DNA of 64,000 nt, taken from contig CM042152.1 in the NCBI GenBank assembly GCA_023376005.1, positions 70,052,345-70,116,344 of the forward strand. Reading direction: 5' to 3'. Under the pieces are notes generated by a model, which ran no database searches, was not told where the DNA came from, and was given only the letters and a program-made list of their open reading frames with translations. The DNA comes from Doryteuthis pealeii. Lineage: Eukaryota > Mollusca > Cephalopoda > Myopsida > Loliginidae. Position numbers and translations under genes: made by a program. Positions 10,105 through 20,954 of this stretch are shown piece by piece; within the stretch, counting starts at the first letter, position 1; each line of letters begins with the position of its first letter.

Positions 10105-10227
10105 TCTTCAATTAATCTGTAATCTTCTCTAATAATTACTCAGTCTGAAAGATAAAAATTCACATTTAAAATAAGGATAACAAATAAAGAAATTATAACC
10201 CTAACAACTCCCTCTCCCCATACATGC

Positions 10228-10276
<49 letters not shown>

Positions 10277-10530
10277 CCCTCTCCTCTCCTCCCCCCCCCC
10301 CATTATTTTTCATTCTTAATGATCAGGTCATTATGAAGAATTTTTCTACTGCCATAAAACAGATGTTAACTTTAGAAAGAAAAACGAAAAAAAAAAACAA
10401 CAACCAATAATGACAATTATCGTGATGATATTGGCTAGTGGTTGGAGGGTAAAGATTAAGTAGATGGGTGGGGGTGGGGGGATGAGAGAAGTGAACGAAT
10501 GTTTGGGGGTGGGGGTGGGGGACACATTTA
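10105..10530 (+). repeat. (CT)n then G-rich runs
   Basis: (CT)n at about 10230-10275 followed by a C10 run. At 10464-10522 two clusters of G runs (GGGTGGGGGTGGGGGG and TTGGGGGTGGGGGTGGGGGA) could form intra-strand quadruplexes. A matching C-rich cluster (CCCCCACCCACCCCCACCCC) sits at 10771-10792. Confidence 0.7.
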
Positions 10531-11089
10531 TTCATTTGCAGTTCCACCTGGTCTTCAATTTCTTCCTTTAAATACAAATGACTTCTTCATTCTAGCCATT
10601 TTCATCTTTTTTTTATTTGTCTCTTTGGCAGACATATATTTTCCTTGCCGATATTGTCATGCCATGTCAAATATTGACAATAATTTTGTCATTTCCTTTA
10701 CCAACATCGACAGACAAAGGTGACTCATGCCATAGTCAGAAGCTGCTTCCCTTTTAACTTGAACTCTCCTCCCCCACCCACCCCCACCCCCAATTAACCC
10801 TTTATACCCCATATCCTCACCCCCATGAATAAATATGCATTATTTATTATGAAAAAAAAAATGACTGTTTATTTGTTGTTGGTTTTGTAATTTTATGAAT
10901 TTATGGTTGTTTTTTTTTTGGGGGGGGGTATTTTGTATTTTATTTTATTGTTGGTCATAGATTGGTTATGAAGCCAGAAAACCTCGATGCATCTACACCG
11001 TCAAACATTTTTTCATAGAATTAAACATATAATTATAGAATATTTATTTGTATTAAGAATAGTGACTTGTAGATATATTTTTTTTACAA
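10531..11089. other. unassigned spacer
   Basis: No gene or known repeat; several poly-A, poly-T and poly-G runs. Confidence 0.5.
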
Positions 11090-11412
11090 CTGAAAATTTG
11101 GAGAAGATAGATGAAAGGGAAAGAAAGATGAAAGAGAAGAAAAGAAAGAAAAGATGGGAGAAATAAAGGGAAAAGAAAAATCAGAGGGAAGAATGTGAAA
11201 AAAGAAAGAAGAAAAGTAGAGAGAAGAAAAGAAGGAGAAGTAAAGAAAAAAGAAAAACAGGAAAAAAAAAAAGAGATGTTAAGAGGAAAAATAGAGGAGG
11301 AGAGAAAGAAAAAGTGAGAGTAAAGAAAAACAATAAGACAAGAAGAATGGAAAAGTAAAGGAAGAAAAATGAAAGAGAAGAAAAATGAAAGAGAAGAAAA
11401 AATTAGAAAGAA
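11090..11412 (+). repeat. purine-rich (GAAA) low-complexity tract
   Basis: Nearly continuous A/G sequence with GAAA and AGAAG units; no frame of interest. Confidence 0.85.
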
Positions 11413-11814
11413 AAAATTTAGTTCTCATTAGACAACTTTATTTTTTAATGCAGATAATATGAAAGACCCACAGTACTGGTCACAATTATTGATACCCATG
11501 AAATTTCAGTGTATCGACATTTCAGTCTCAGAAGACTATAATATAGTTTTTGTGCCCCTGAAGTTACAGCGCCTCCTGTGACTGTAAAGTCCAATGTTTG
11601 AAAAACATTCTCGTCCACATGTCACATGTGAAGGCTGTCCCTGAAGATGTTGATGTGCCCGTGCTTTGCTGCCACTACTTTCTTCTAGACCTCCTAGCTT
11701 CATGGTGTTGTGTCAGGGTGAAATAACATAAAATACAATAGTACCTTTACTTATGAGTGTCCCAACTTACAAATTTTCTTAGTTACAAGCTGTCACTTGG
11801 TCGATTTTCATGTG
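11413..11814. other. unassigned spacer
   Basis: Mixed composition, nothing recognised. Confidence 0.45.
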
Positions 11815-12246
11815 TGTTGAGGCGGTCGGAGAGGCCCCCCAATCAATCGACTGGTCACTTAAAGCCCTCGTACCTATATGATTGTCCCGACGCTATTGCC
11901 TATATGGCAACCCTCAACCTTTTTATCATATGGGTGCTAGAATGCAGTGGCTGAGGGTCTTAGTGTCCTGGGTATGATGTTAAACTCTAACTGATAGTAA
12001 AGTTCCAGTTCTGGAGGTCTGGGGAGAGTGGAGCACCCCTTCATCACCATTGCTCCTAGGTCCACTTTGACCCAGAGTGGTAGTACCTGTTAGGATTCCC
12101 TTCTATGGGTTGAATAGAAAATTTATTTACAAAAAAAAAATGAGTTTAAAAATTTTTCTTCCAAACTATCGCTACAAATCTTTAAAAACTTTGCCTGCAT
12201 TAAATGACCCACCATGGTTGATATGGCGTAAAACAAAACAAACCTT
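11815..12246 (+). repeat. family C repeat
   Basis: Starts near GTGTTGAGGCGGTCGGAGAG, contains CCTCGTACCTATATGATTGT and TCACCATTGCTCCTAGGTCC, and ends TGGTTGATATGGCGTAAAAC. Confidence 0.85.
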
Positions 12247-12531
12247 TGTATTGAGAGCTAAAATTTGAGGTACGAGTGAGCTTCAGATATCATTATCTTA
12301 ATAAATTCACTAAAACATTTATATTTCCAAATTTATTACGACAGAGAAAAATATCATTTATAAAAAAATAAACATAAAACATATTACAGCACATAATCCA
12401 TTACATCATTTGCACCAAACAGGTGACAGATTAAAATGAGAAAGATATTTCTGCTGCTAACTGTACAACTAAGTTATTTCTAACAACCTTTTTTTTTTAG
12501 TCATATTTCTATGTATGTCTGTGTGTGTGTG

Positions 12532-12534
<3 letters not shown>

Positions 12535-12562
<28 letters not shown>

Positions 12563-12805
12563 CGGTAGATGGGTTACCAAGTCAGTTGATGATTCTAAGT
12601 TGGAGCTTTCTTCCAACAGCAGAATGTTAGAGTTGTTCAGGTGCAAGTTGAGAGCTCGATGTTCAATATTATTGGTAAAGAAAAAGGTTAAAAATCAGTC
12701 ATTTTGTGGTTGTAGATCTATTTCTACCCACATTTATCAGTGTATACACTGATAATAGTGGGTAGAAATAGACCTATGACTAATTTTTAAGCTTTTTCTT
12801 TACCA
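12535..12805. repeat. (TA)n plus hairpin
   Basis: (TA)n at 12538-12562 is followed by an inverted repeat. The arm at about 12672-12733 (TTGGTAAAGAAAAAGG ... CTATTTCTACCCAC) pairs with 12758-12808 (GTGGGTAGAAATAG ... TTTTTCTTTACCAA) around CAGTGTATACACTG. Confidence 0.8.
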
Positions 12806-12809
12806 AATA

Positions 12810-12814
<5 letters not shown>

Positions 12815-12840
<26 letters not shown>

Positions 12841-13140
12841 TATATATAATATATATAGTCATCCACAAGCACTGTGTTTTGACATATCACATCTCCTCAG
12901 TGTAGCTAGACATAGCAGATATATTATTATTATTAAAGCTCTACTTTTTATGAAGTATTATTGGGTAATTATTAGAAGCAGTATTCAGAAACTATATATA
13001 TATATATATATATATATACAAACACACACCACATATATATATAATATAACATTTGTAATGAAAAGATTTGCTCGAAGTTTAGCTTCATAACAACAGACCT
13101 AGTAATATATGTTAATCTGATTTTTAATCTGTGTTTTTCT
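12815..13140. repeat. TA/GT microsatellites and spacer
   Basis: Interrupted (TA)n at 12826-12858 and 12993-13018, and a TATATA cluster at 13030. No gene. Confidence 0.7.
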
Positions 13141-13144
13141 TTTT

Positions 13145-13188
<44 letters not shown>

Positions 13189-13352
13189 AGAAAGGTAGAC
13201 AAACACGGGATGTTGTACAAAATAGATGTTTATTGTGGGTAGTGATCCATTTTGTACAACATCCCATGTTTGTCTAACTTTCTCCACATACTGTCGGATT
13301 AATTTCCTGTTATTTCTTTTTATATTCCACATACTGTCGGATTAATTTCCAT
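13141..13352. repeat. (GT)n and small foldback
   Basis: (GT)n at about 13148-13184. An inverted repeat follows: AGAAAGGTAGACAAACACGG / CCATGTTTGTCTAACTTTCT with TTGTACAAAATAGATG / CATTTTGTACAACATCCCA inside. The segment CCACATACTGTCGGATTAAT is then directly repeated (13285, 13328). Confidence 0.75.
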
Positions 13353-13372
13353 ATATATATATATATATATAA

Positions 13373-13812
13373 TTAAACAAAAGGCACATCTCCTTTTTAA
13401 CAATTTTATTAACAATCTTTTCGAGTTTTCTGGCCAAATTTTTACATTTGGATGGAATCCGTAGATTAGTCCACCAAAGTTTTTATCCCAAGTACTTTCG
13501 GCACTTTGAAGTGCCATCATCAGAGGTGATGTGTTTGTGTTCCAGTTTTTTCAAGTTAGTAGTAGTGAGAGTAATTAGGAGGGGAACTCGTAGAAATTAT
13601 ATCAAGGGGTGTGGAGGCTGGAAGGAGGAGAATTTGTAGGAAAAGTGTTATAGGCATTTTAAAAGTACTTGGGATAAAAAAACTTTGCTGGACTAATCCA
13701 CGGATTTCATCCAAATGTAAAAAAGTTGGCCAGAAAGCTCGAAAAGATTGTTAATAAAATTGTTAAACAGGAGACATGCCTTTTGTTTAATTCTACATGT
13801 ATAAATGAAAGA
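13373..13812. mobile_element. foldback element F, copy 1
   Basis: Inverted arms at 13373-13500 and 13660-13795. The outer ends read TTAAACAAAAGGCACATCTC and its complement in the right arm (AGACATGCCTTTTGTTTAA). The inner arm blocks are TTTTTACATTTGGATGGAAT and ATTTCATCCAAATGTAAAAA. The centre is unique. The left arm holds a hammerhead-like motif on the minus strand (13487-13530); in the right arm it is mostly deleted. Related copies: 26716-27022 and 57706-57870. No protein is encoded. (TA)n flanks it. Confidence 0.85.
13487..13530 (-). ncRNA. hammerhead-like ribozyme motif (F)
   Basis: Minus strand: core CTGATGA, one extra T, stem II GGCACTT / AAGTGCC, then GAA, palindromic AGTACT as stem III, T as residue 17, then GGGAT. 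The palindromic stem III has no loop, so it would pair between two molecules. Stem I here is short (CT opposite GG/GA); it is better in the sister copy at 26832. Confidence 0.5.
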
Positions 13813-13879
13813 ATGCTTCCCAAATACACACACATATACATATATATATATATATATATAGGTTAGGTAAACAAACAAA

Positions 13880-14212
13880 TGTGTTTATTTTTATATGGCT
13901 TTAAGCCAACAATTTTCGGAGGATATGTGCTTAATTGAAGTCATACCTAATTTTGAAAATTAATTAGTTAATAATTAATGAATTTAGGCGGGCATATATG
14001 TTCAAATGTAAGGCTAAACAAATCGAGAAAATGTCAATCCCTAATAGGTCGAAATGTACATTCAGGGATTGACATTTTCTCAATTCGTTTAGCCTCACAT
14101 TTGAACATATATGCCTGCCTAAATTCATTAATTATTAACTAATTAATTTTCAAAATTAGGTATGACTTCAATTGAGCACATATCCTCTAAAATATATATA
14201 TATATATATATT
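13880..14212. mobile_element. foldback element with long arms
   Basis: Near-perfect arms at about 13917-14043 and 14073-14190: GAGGATATGTGCTTAATTGA ... GGCGGGCATATATGTTCAAA ... AATCGAGAAAATGTCAATCC, and the reverse complement. The loop (TAATAGGTCGAAATGTACAT) looks like a deleted hammerhead related to that at 40610-40651. A (TA)n run closes it. One arm also resembles 40520-40600. Confidence 0.85.
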
Positions 14213-14484
14213 CCCAATGTATTTTCCTTTCAGCTATTATATTATGCATATACAGAATTATTGTAATAATAATTATTGTAATGTAACATGGAACGTAGTT
14301 GCATTCTTGTTGCCTTTTTTTCTTTTAATATAGTTTTAATTGTTTCCACAAGGGTCTTTTTTATCTCTTTTGGTTTTTTAAAATGCCATTCATTATTTTG
14401 CAGCTTTATAGACATTTACTAAAAGACAGATGACCAAATTCTGCTGTACTATTACAGAAAGAATATTATCTAATTCTTTATCTT

Positions 14485-14487
<3 letters not shown>

Positions 14488-14519
<32 letters not shown>

Positions 14520-14522
14520 TTA
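14488..14522 (+). repeat. (ACT)n microsatellite
   Basis: About 11 perfect ACT/CTA triplets. Confidence 0.95.
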
Positions 14523-14610
14523 TTTCAACAATATGACCAATTATTATTTAAATCCTCATGTATCTGCACCTGCCACTCTCTTGTTATTTCTATTTCATTT
14601 TAATTATCAG

Positions 14611-14876
14611 GCCTGTTTAGCTCAGTCGGTAGAGCCTTCCCCTGGGAATCACAAGGTTCCGGGTTTGATACCGGTCCTCGCCAACTCAGCGCATGAGTAG
14701 CACAGTTTGGGTAATCTGATCTGTACAGTAAAACATCTGGGAGTTGACGGTAGATGTGGTGCTCTACCTCAGCAAAAAACAATCTCCCTGTGCAAACAAA
14801 AAGTGCATAGAGACTTTCTCACTGTTTGGCTGATACCGACAATAGATCACTCCACAGGATTTACTTTTTTACTTAA
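14611..14876 (+). repeat. SINE-A
   Basis: tRNA-like head TTTAGCTCAGTCGGTAGAGC (A box) and GTTTGATACCGG (B box), then CCAACTCAGCGCATGAGTAG, CCTCAGCAAAAAACAATCTC, TTGGCTGATACCGACAATAG and a TTTACTTTTTTACTT tail. Confidence 0.9.
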
Positions 14877-16379
14877 TTAATAATTGTTAGTAATGATTTG
14901 TTTTATTTACTAGCTTATGTATGTAAGTTTCTGAAGGTGTGTTTTTATTTCTTAAAAAGTCTGAAATAAGTAGATACATTTTATCATTGGTATTTGGTTA
15001 TTTAGTACTGCTGAGTATACCCCGCTTATAAGAGAGTCTTTACAGTCTTTTATTTTATTTTTTTAGATATTATGAATTTCAGTGTATAAATCAAAGTTTT
15101 AACCCAATACCCACTGGAATTATTCAAGAGGAAAATGTTTTTTTTAACTTAAAAAAACGATTTAAAACATTTAAATATTTATAGTCCAGGTTAAAAGTGT
15201 GGTAAGGGTAACCTGGAGCCAAGCATTTTTAGACTTTATTTTTCCAAAAAAAGTTTTGCTTCAGATTACACTTACTCCTCTTTTAACCTAGACTGTATAT
15301 ATATTTATATTTATTTATATATATCTATATTGATATATAAATAGTTCCATTCCATTTCTGGAATATTGCTGCATATTTATATTTTAGAGTCTAACAATTT
15401 TTTGTAAATGTTCCATAAATTGGACAGTGGTGCCTATTGGGTTAAAATTTCTCCAAAACCAAGAATAATTGAGATAGTCTGCCTAAAACTTGCTGTGTGC
15501 CAACAAAAAAAAAATGGTGTTTTGTCTTGTTTACCTATTAAATTTAGCAGACTTTCTCCGTGTTGAGTTAGTCAAATTAGTTCATCAAAATAAAAGTTTG
15601 GTTACATTACATGATGTACAGTGAGCGCTATGTAAGCTATTTGGTACAACTTCAGTTGTTTTAAGTCAACATATGACAAGTGGACGTCAAAACACCAATT
15701 TTTTTTTTAACAAAAAGCTTGGAGTTGATTTATACATCAGGTTGATTTATATGTAGGGAGACATTTACTGTCTCCTTTGATTTTGGGGGACATGTCTTTT
15801 ACATACCTTGTGGTTAAATACAATGAACACTAGGTTAGGTTGATTTTTCACTTTTTTTTTTTTTAAATATCAAATTCTCTCAAACAATGATAGTTGTATG
15901 TTGCTATATTAAATACTGATACCAAATAATTAGATCTCTTAATTGCACCATTGTTTGAGGAAATAGCATCAAAGATCATCAATTAAAATGCACTAAAAAT
16001 CCATGTTTTTGCAACATTTTGCCCAGAAATTGGTTAAAAAATTCCATTTTACTAAGATGAAATGAATAAGATATTATCACTAGAATTCAAATTGAAAATA
16101 TCGACCCATCATTGCTGACACCTTCGATATACTGCTTTTTATCTCATTAATTAAGCTGTGACAGGGATAACATTTTAAAAGACTGAAATCTATTTCCTCA
16201 AATGAAGGCAAAGTTGTAAAGACAAAATATTTTGTAGGTAATTCTTTATGTTAATTTGTAGCTTTCGCCACATGGAAGATGTTACAGTTCTAAAATTGAC
16301 CTACCCTAATGAATACAGTGAACAGGCAATATATGAAAGGGATATAAAAGCACTAAAAACTCTTGCTTGTTTCCATAGG
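14877..16379. other. 1.5 kb without recognised features
   Basis: AT-rich with homopolymer runs. Neither strand shows an exon with good splice sites or a match to the repeat families. Probably PTPRN-like intron sequence. Confidence 0.5.
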
Positions 16380-16745
16380 TTTATTTTCTGGGCCTCCTAC
16401 CAAGTTGGTTAGTATAAAGCTATTGTTACATAAGGAGCCACTCATGAACCAAAGCTCTTACTATGGCCAGTGCAAAAAATGTGTAGTCCCGTCAGTATTC
16501 CCCTTTTGGGGGACACCAGGCATCAGGCAATAAACCCAGCCCTGTCTGTTTTAGACAAGGGAGCCAGTGCTGCCTTGGGCGAAGGCCCCCTGGGACTATG
16601 CAATTTATTTTGGCTCACTAACCAGCTCAGATCAAAAGCCCCATTCCCTGGGGGTTCATAGCCATGCAGGGTTTACATTTTAATACCAATTTGAGCAACA
16701 ACATGATTCACCGTATAGTGAGACCCGGTTTGTTCATTGACTAAA
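16380..16745 (+). other. locally GC-richer block of unknown nature
   Basis: The segment from about 16470 to 16670 is clearly richer in G+C than its surroundings (GGCGAAGGCCCCCTGGGAC, CCCTGGGGGTTCATAGCC). A 63-codon frame runs through it but has no recognisable domain or splice context. It may be a single copy of an interspersed repeat. Confidence 0.35.
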
Positions 16746-17021
16746 AATGAAAATAACAAAAAAAAAAGGACACGTCTTACTCGTTCAGAAAATGTGGGCA
16801 AAAGGGGACAAGAATGAATTTTGGGATTCTCAGGTAACCACGAGGCATGTTAAACACATACCCACAAAATCCAAGGGAGATAATTATTTATTGTCTCCCT
16901 ACATGTACATCAAAATTTATGATTTTATGAAATAAAACTGTAAACTATAAAAAGAAAAAAAAAAAAGTTTTTTTTTCACTAGATTGTTGTGAGATCACTT
17001 CATTTTAATATTTGTTTACAG

Positions 17022-17057
17022 CGAACCATCAAGAGGAGCCAAATCGGGTGTGGACAG
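17022..17057 (+). CDS. PTPRN2: candidate PTPRN-like microexon (36 nt)
   Basis: Acceptor TTTGTTTACAG precedes 36 bases ending GGACAG before GTTTGT. The exon at 6735-6868 leaves a codon split after TG. With the first base C here it reads C-EPSRGAKSGVD-(AG..), keeping the frame; 36 nt is phase-neutral, as expected for a cassette. The CEP start resembles the vertebrate W-CEEP/SEEP position. The donor is not optimal and the match is short, so chance cannot be excluded. If real it adds 12 residues to the juxtamembrane linker. Confidence 0.35.
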
Positions 17058-17285
17058 GTTTGTTTAATTGATTATTTATATATAACTACTTGTATTTATA
17101 TATTTAGATATGGTATATGCTTCTTTATATTTTATATCTTTTACATATATACTTTTTGTTATGGTATTATAGAAATTTCCCATCTAGTGGATTTAGCTAG
17201 TTTTAATTTTAACTTTTTATTAGTTTTTTTTTTTTTTTATATTTTATTGCTGGATTTGGGGGGTAGGCATATATATATATATTAT
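17058..17285. other. AT-rich spacer
   Basis: T-rich sequence with a short (TA)n at 17269-17281; nothing else seen. Confidence 0.5.
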
Positions 17286-17420
17286 AAGAAAGAAGGTCAA
17301 AAAAATAGTTTTAAATTTTTCAAAAAAACCTTTCTTATTTAAATCTAAATTTTAAATATTTAAATTTAGATAAAATAAAAAAAAGTTTTTTGAAAAATTT
17401 TGCGGACCTTCTTTCTTATA
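17286..17420. repeat. AT-rich perfect hairpin
   Basis: AAGAAAGAAGGTC / GACCTTCTTTCTT outer arms and AAATCTAAATTTTAAATATT / AATATTTAAATTTAGAT inner arms form a foldback of about 130 bases. Confidence 0.8.
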
Positions 17421-17578
17421 AAATATTCAATTTTCTCACGTTGGACCCATAACAACACTTGTCATATATATATATATATATATATGAGGATAGTAGGGTT
17501 GGAGTAAATCTGACTGAATGTAGTGAAGAATAGAGGAAAAAGTAGATAAAAGAGCAAAACTCAAACAAGTAGATTTAG

Positions 17579-17623
17579 GAGAGATATATTTCGTCTTGCT
17601 TTGAGCAGATCTTCATCAGTCAC
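17579..17623 (-). ncRNA. hammerhead-like motif, left arm
   Basis: Minus strand: GTGA, CTGATGA, AGA, stem II TCTGCT / AGCAAGA (imperfect), GAA, palindromic ATATAT as stem III, C17, TCTC. Stem I GTGA/TCTC pairs at three of four positions. Confidence 0.5.
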
Positions 17624-17720
17624 TTTATTGAGGCATCAGTGCAACATATATTTGTATTTATAGAAGAGAAAGTGAATGGGTGGGGGTGAGTTTGGTGATG
17701 AGTCAGGATGCCTCAATAAA

Positions 17721-17765
17721 GTGACTGATGAAGACCTGCTCAAAGCAGGATGAAATATATCTCTC
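17721..17765 (+). ncRNA. hammerhead-like motif, right arm
   Basis: Same design as the left-arm copy: GTGA CTGATGA, stem II CCTGCT / AGCAGG, GAA ATATAT C TCTC. The loop-less stem III implies a dimeric ribozyme. Confidence 0.5.
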
Positions 17766-17984
17766 CTACATCTACTTGTTAGAGTTTTGCTTTTTTGTCT
17801 ACTTTTTCCTCTATTCTTCACTATATATATATATATATATATTTGTGTGCAGATACAAAAAGGTAGTATATAACCATTTAGATGTGTACACAGAAGTGGA
17901 TATACTAACTTAAAACTGCACATCTCTTTTTAGTCAGGTTTGTTTTTTTATTCAATAATATTTCTCAAACTTTATATTTACTTT

Positions 17985-18375
17985 TTTCTATTGCATGTTT
18001 TCAATATCTTGTTTATTTTTCTGAATTACATATACAATCATTTACTATTTACTTTGCTTTGATCTACGTCCTTTTCAAGAATAGTGAGATATCAAAATCT
18101 TAAAAGCTATTTTTTTTTTTTCATTTAAATTTTTTTCTGAATTACATATACAGTCATATATCTATTTATGTTGTTTTGAATTACGTCATTTTTTTAAGAT
18201 ACATCACTTTTCAAATAGTGAGATATTAAAATCTTAAAAGCTATTTTTTTTTTCATTTAAATTTTTTCTGAATTACATATACAGTCATATATCTATTTAT
18301 GTTGTTTTGAATTACGTCATTTTTTAAGATACATCACTTTTCAAGAATAGTGAGATATTAAAATTTAAAAGCTAT
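17985..18375 (+). repeat. about 130-bp tandem repeat, 2-3 copies
   Basis: Units share AATTACATATACAGTCATAT, CTATTTATGTTGTTTTGAAT and ATAGTGAGATATTAAAATCT; two full copies and a diverged first one. Confidence 0.85.
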
Positions 18376-19060
18376 ATAAAATATGTATAATATTTATGTC
18401 GTCTGTAAAAACAGCTGTGTTATTCATACTGTATGGTACTGTTAATTCCGGGTTGTATCGATTGTTTACACTTATTTACGTATCACGAGAAGTAAATGAA
18501 AAAAGAGATAATACATATAATGTTTAGTGAATAATAACAATTATAAAATACAGTATGTATCATAAAAGAGATTTACCAATTCAATAGGCTAACATTTAAA
18601 AAAAATAGGCTAGCCTAGGCTAAGCTTCATAATTTACCAAAATATACTGATTACATAGGTTAACATAAAAAAAACTAGGCTAGGCCTGGTAATTGTGTGT
18701 AAATAATTGCTATTTTGACTTAAGTCGGGTCCTCTGGAACTTATTGACGACATAGGGTGAGGTATTACTGTATTTTTTTTTTTTCTAATGAATTTGTGAT
18801 GCTAATTTAGACAATCATAAAAGTGATTACATTTACGCCCTGATCTTAATTTTTGTATTGTACTTCTTAGCTTTTTGAAAAGTTTCAACTGAACTGTTTC
18901 ATCAGGTTTATTACATATTCTAAATCAAATAAGCATTTTAAGGCTTTTAATATAAGAATTATCTGAGTGATAATTATGGCTATGAAATTTTTTTTATTTC
19001 ATTTTATAAACAGTTTTTTTGTGGGTACAAAATTTGAGAATTGTAATCATAAGTGGATTT
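18376..19060. other. unassigned spacer
   Basis: AT-rich. Short internal similarity between 18580-18625 and 18655-18690 (TAGGCTAGCCTAGGCTAAGC-like). No gene. Confidence 0.45.
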
Positions 19061-19107
19061 ATCCGTAACAAGAATTATTTGTTTTCATCTGAGTCTCATC
19101 AGAGGAT
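19061..19107 (-). ncRNA. hammerhead-like ribozyme
   Basis: Minus strand: ATCC, T, CTGATGA, weak stem II GACTCAGAT, GAA, stem III AACAA ... TTGTT (hairpin), A17, C, GGAT. Stem I is ATCC/GGAT after a T/C mismatch. Stem II is the weak point. Confidence 0.5.
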
Positions 19108-19500
19108 TACCACAGGAAGAAGAACTATAATAGAGAATGCAAGAAATTCTTGTGTGGGGGGGGAAAAAATTATTGCGATTTACTCAGGATCAGGTGGCCT
19201 CATACTGGAACCGCTGAGTTGTAGATGCTAGATGAAATACCTCCTGTTTGCAAAGCTCTGGTTTGATTGATGTGTTGTTTATTGCCTCTCAGACACAGAG
19301 CTAGAATTCTGAATGTGAAATAGCTAGAATGGTGAACTGACTGTTTTTAAATGACTTGGAACAATCCAGGTTAACCAATAGATGTTGACTAATGGCAGAG
19401 TCAGCGTTTTGATTTTCTTGTCTTCTCTATCGTTGTTCTTCTTCCTGTGGTAATCCTCTGATGAGACTCAGGTGAAAACAAAGAATTCTTGTAATATATT
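19061..19500. mobile_element. foldback element with hammerhead
   Basis: Outer arms AACAAGAATTATTTGTTTTC ... TCTTCTTCCTGTGGTAATCC are inverted at about 19066-19140 and 19420-19495. The same arm recurs alone at 19955-20035 and in part at 42560-42615. The left arm encodes the ribozyme on the minus strand. Confidence 0.8.
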
Positions 19501-19561
19501 AATGATTTGAAGGCAATTACAATGCGTATAAAAAATAAAAACAAAAAGATGTTATTTTTGT

Positions 19562-19597
19562 CTTATCGATTTCAAAGTAGAAACTTCATCTTCAGAG
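19562..19597 (-). ncRNA. hammerhead-like motif, weak
   Basis: Minus strand: CT CTGAAGA T, stem II GAAG / CTTT (one G-T), GAA, palindromic ATCGAT, A17, AG. Stem I has only two pairs. Confidence 0.35.
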
Positions 19598-19604
19598 GTG
19601 TATA

Positions 19605-19770
19605 TCAGAAATGTACGTGCTTAAGTTTTTTTTTTTGTGTGGTTATAATTTTTTTTCTTATTTTCTTTTTCTCTTCTTTTTTTTTTTTTTCTTTCTCCTT
19701 TTTTTTCTTTATGTTATGAATGAAATGGGCGAATAACTGTAATTTCTTTTTTTTTTTTAATGTCTGTTGA
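19605..19770 (+). repeat. T-rich low-complexity tract
   Basis: Long T runs with C interruptions; no coding value. Confidence 0.85.
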
Positions 19771-19987
19771 GAACAAATGTTTGAACCCTGCCTTGTATAT
19801 GTATCCAATATTGTCTGTTTATCTTCCGGTGAATATTGCAACAATGTAGCCATGTCGAATTCAAAATAAAAAACCGTCACATAGAAAAATTCATATACTT
19901 AGCTTTTATTTTCTTTTGTTTTTTCTTTTCTTTTTCTTGTTATGGATGACTCTTGTGTTCTCTATCGTAGTTCTTCTTCCTGTGGTA

Positions 19988-20034
19988 ATCCTCTGATGAG
20001 ACTCGGGTGAAAACAAAGAATTCTTGTTATGGAT
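19988..20034 (+). ncRNA. hammerhead-like ribozyme, solo arm
   Basis: ATCC T CTGATGA GACTCGGGT GAA AACAA AGAATTC TTGTT A T GGAT. Stem I ATCC/GGAT and stem III AACAA/TTGTT are intact and complementary to those of 19061-19107. Confidence 0.5.
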
Positions 20035-20237
20035 GACTCTGCTGATGATTACAGTTCTCACATTTTATTTTACCGATTATTAATGATAATCATTTTATTT
20101 GATTTATAAATACAGGAAGAAATAGAAATATCTTAAATACCTTTAAACTGTCATTTGTGTGTTGCAAATGAACTTAGGCAAGTGGCAATGGTAGTTCCAT
20201 CTAGCTAATGTCTTGTCATTTTTTTTTTTTTTCCAGA
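20035..20237. other. unassigned spacer
   Basis: Probably the flank of the foldback below; TAATGTCTTGTCATTTTTTT is followed by CCAG at 20237. Confidence 0.4.
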
Positions 20238-20562
20238 TACCATCGGTTATGATCATGGCTTGGACTGGTGCACATCATGCCTTTGGTGTTGAAATATTTT
20301 TTTTTAAACTGAATCTATAATTGATACATAGAGAGCTTTTCGTACTCATTTCATGTTGTGTCAGAATGTTGCTGTTCCGTATAGAAAACCAATACTGCTA
20401 GGATGAAATTTCTAACCAGAAGAGCATCATTTCGATGTAACATGAAATGAGCATGAAAAGCTCTTTGTGTAGCAATTTCAGATTCACCAGTCTTTAAATA
20501 CAAACATTTCAACAGCAAAATCACGGTGTGCACCAGTCCAAGCCATGATCATAATTGATTGT
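20238..20562. mobile_element. foldback element
   Basis: Outer arms TTATGATCATGGCTTGGACT / AGTCCAAGCCATGATCATAA. A second paired block is GAGCTTTTCGTACTCATTTC / GAAATGAGCATGAAAAGCTC. Total about 320 bases; no open frame. Confidence 0.8.
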
Positions 20563-20844
20563 ATTTAGAAAAAAAAATTGTAAAACATTAACTAAATGGA
20601 GCTACCATTACCACTTAGTTAAAATGTGGGAGGTATTTCTGCTGTACCCTGTATCTATAAATATAGTAAACTATATTTGTGGTGAGTTGTGGTGTGGTGT
20701 GATAATGATTTCCTATTCTATAGACATAAGGAGATTGCTACTGGCCACTAGAGCTCTATATTGAAGTATGAGAGAGAGAGAGAGAGAATGAACGAACGAA
20801 TTAACAAACTGCATTTCAAAAGATTAAAACTGATTCTAATATTG

Positions 20845-20953
20845 TACCAACCCTATTGCCCTTATGGCGAGCTCCAACCCTTTTTATCATATAGGTGCTA
20901 GAAGGCGGTGGCCGAGAGTCTTCATGTCCTGAGTATGACGTTAAACTCTAACT
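20845..20953 (+). repeat. family C fragment
   Basis: About 105 bases: ACCAACCCTATTGCCCTTAT, ATCATATAGGTGCTAGAAGG, GAGTATGACGTTAAACTC. Confidence 0.85.
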
Positions 20954-20954
20954 T

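Larger units (their letters stand above)
17500..17845. mobile_element. foldback element with a hammerhead in each arm
   Basis: Arms 17520-17632 and 17706-17822 are near-complementary (GAATAGAGGAAAAAGTAGA ... TCACTTTATTGAGGCATC). The loop of about 75 bases is unique. (TA)n arrays lie at both ends (17464-17486, 17822-17842). Confidence 0.85.

Noticed and set aside
9456..10115. 219-codon Leu/Ser-rich frame and antisense Glu/Arg frames
   Set aside because: Pure polypyrimidine tract; the coding appearance is compositional.
12870..12905. CTGAGGA ... AAAAC on the minus strand
   Set aside because: G12 is missing, the triplet would be GUG, and stem I does not pair.
16470..16661. 63-codon frame in a GC-richer block
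   Set aside because: No splice sites, domain or repeat of the frame elsewhere; kept only as a composition anomaly.
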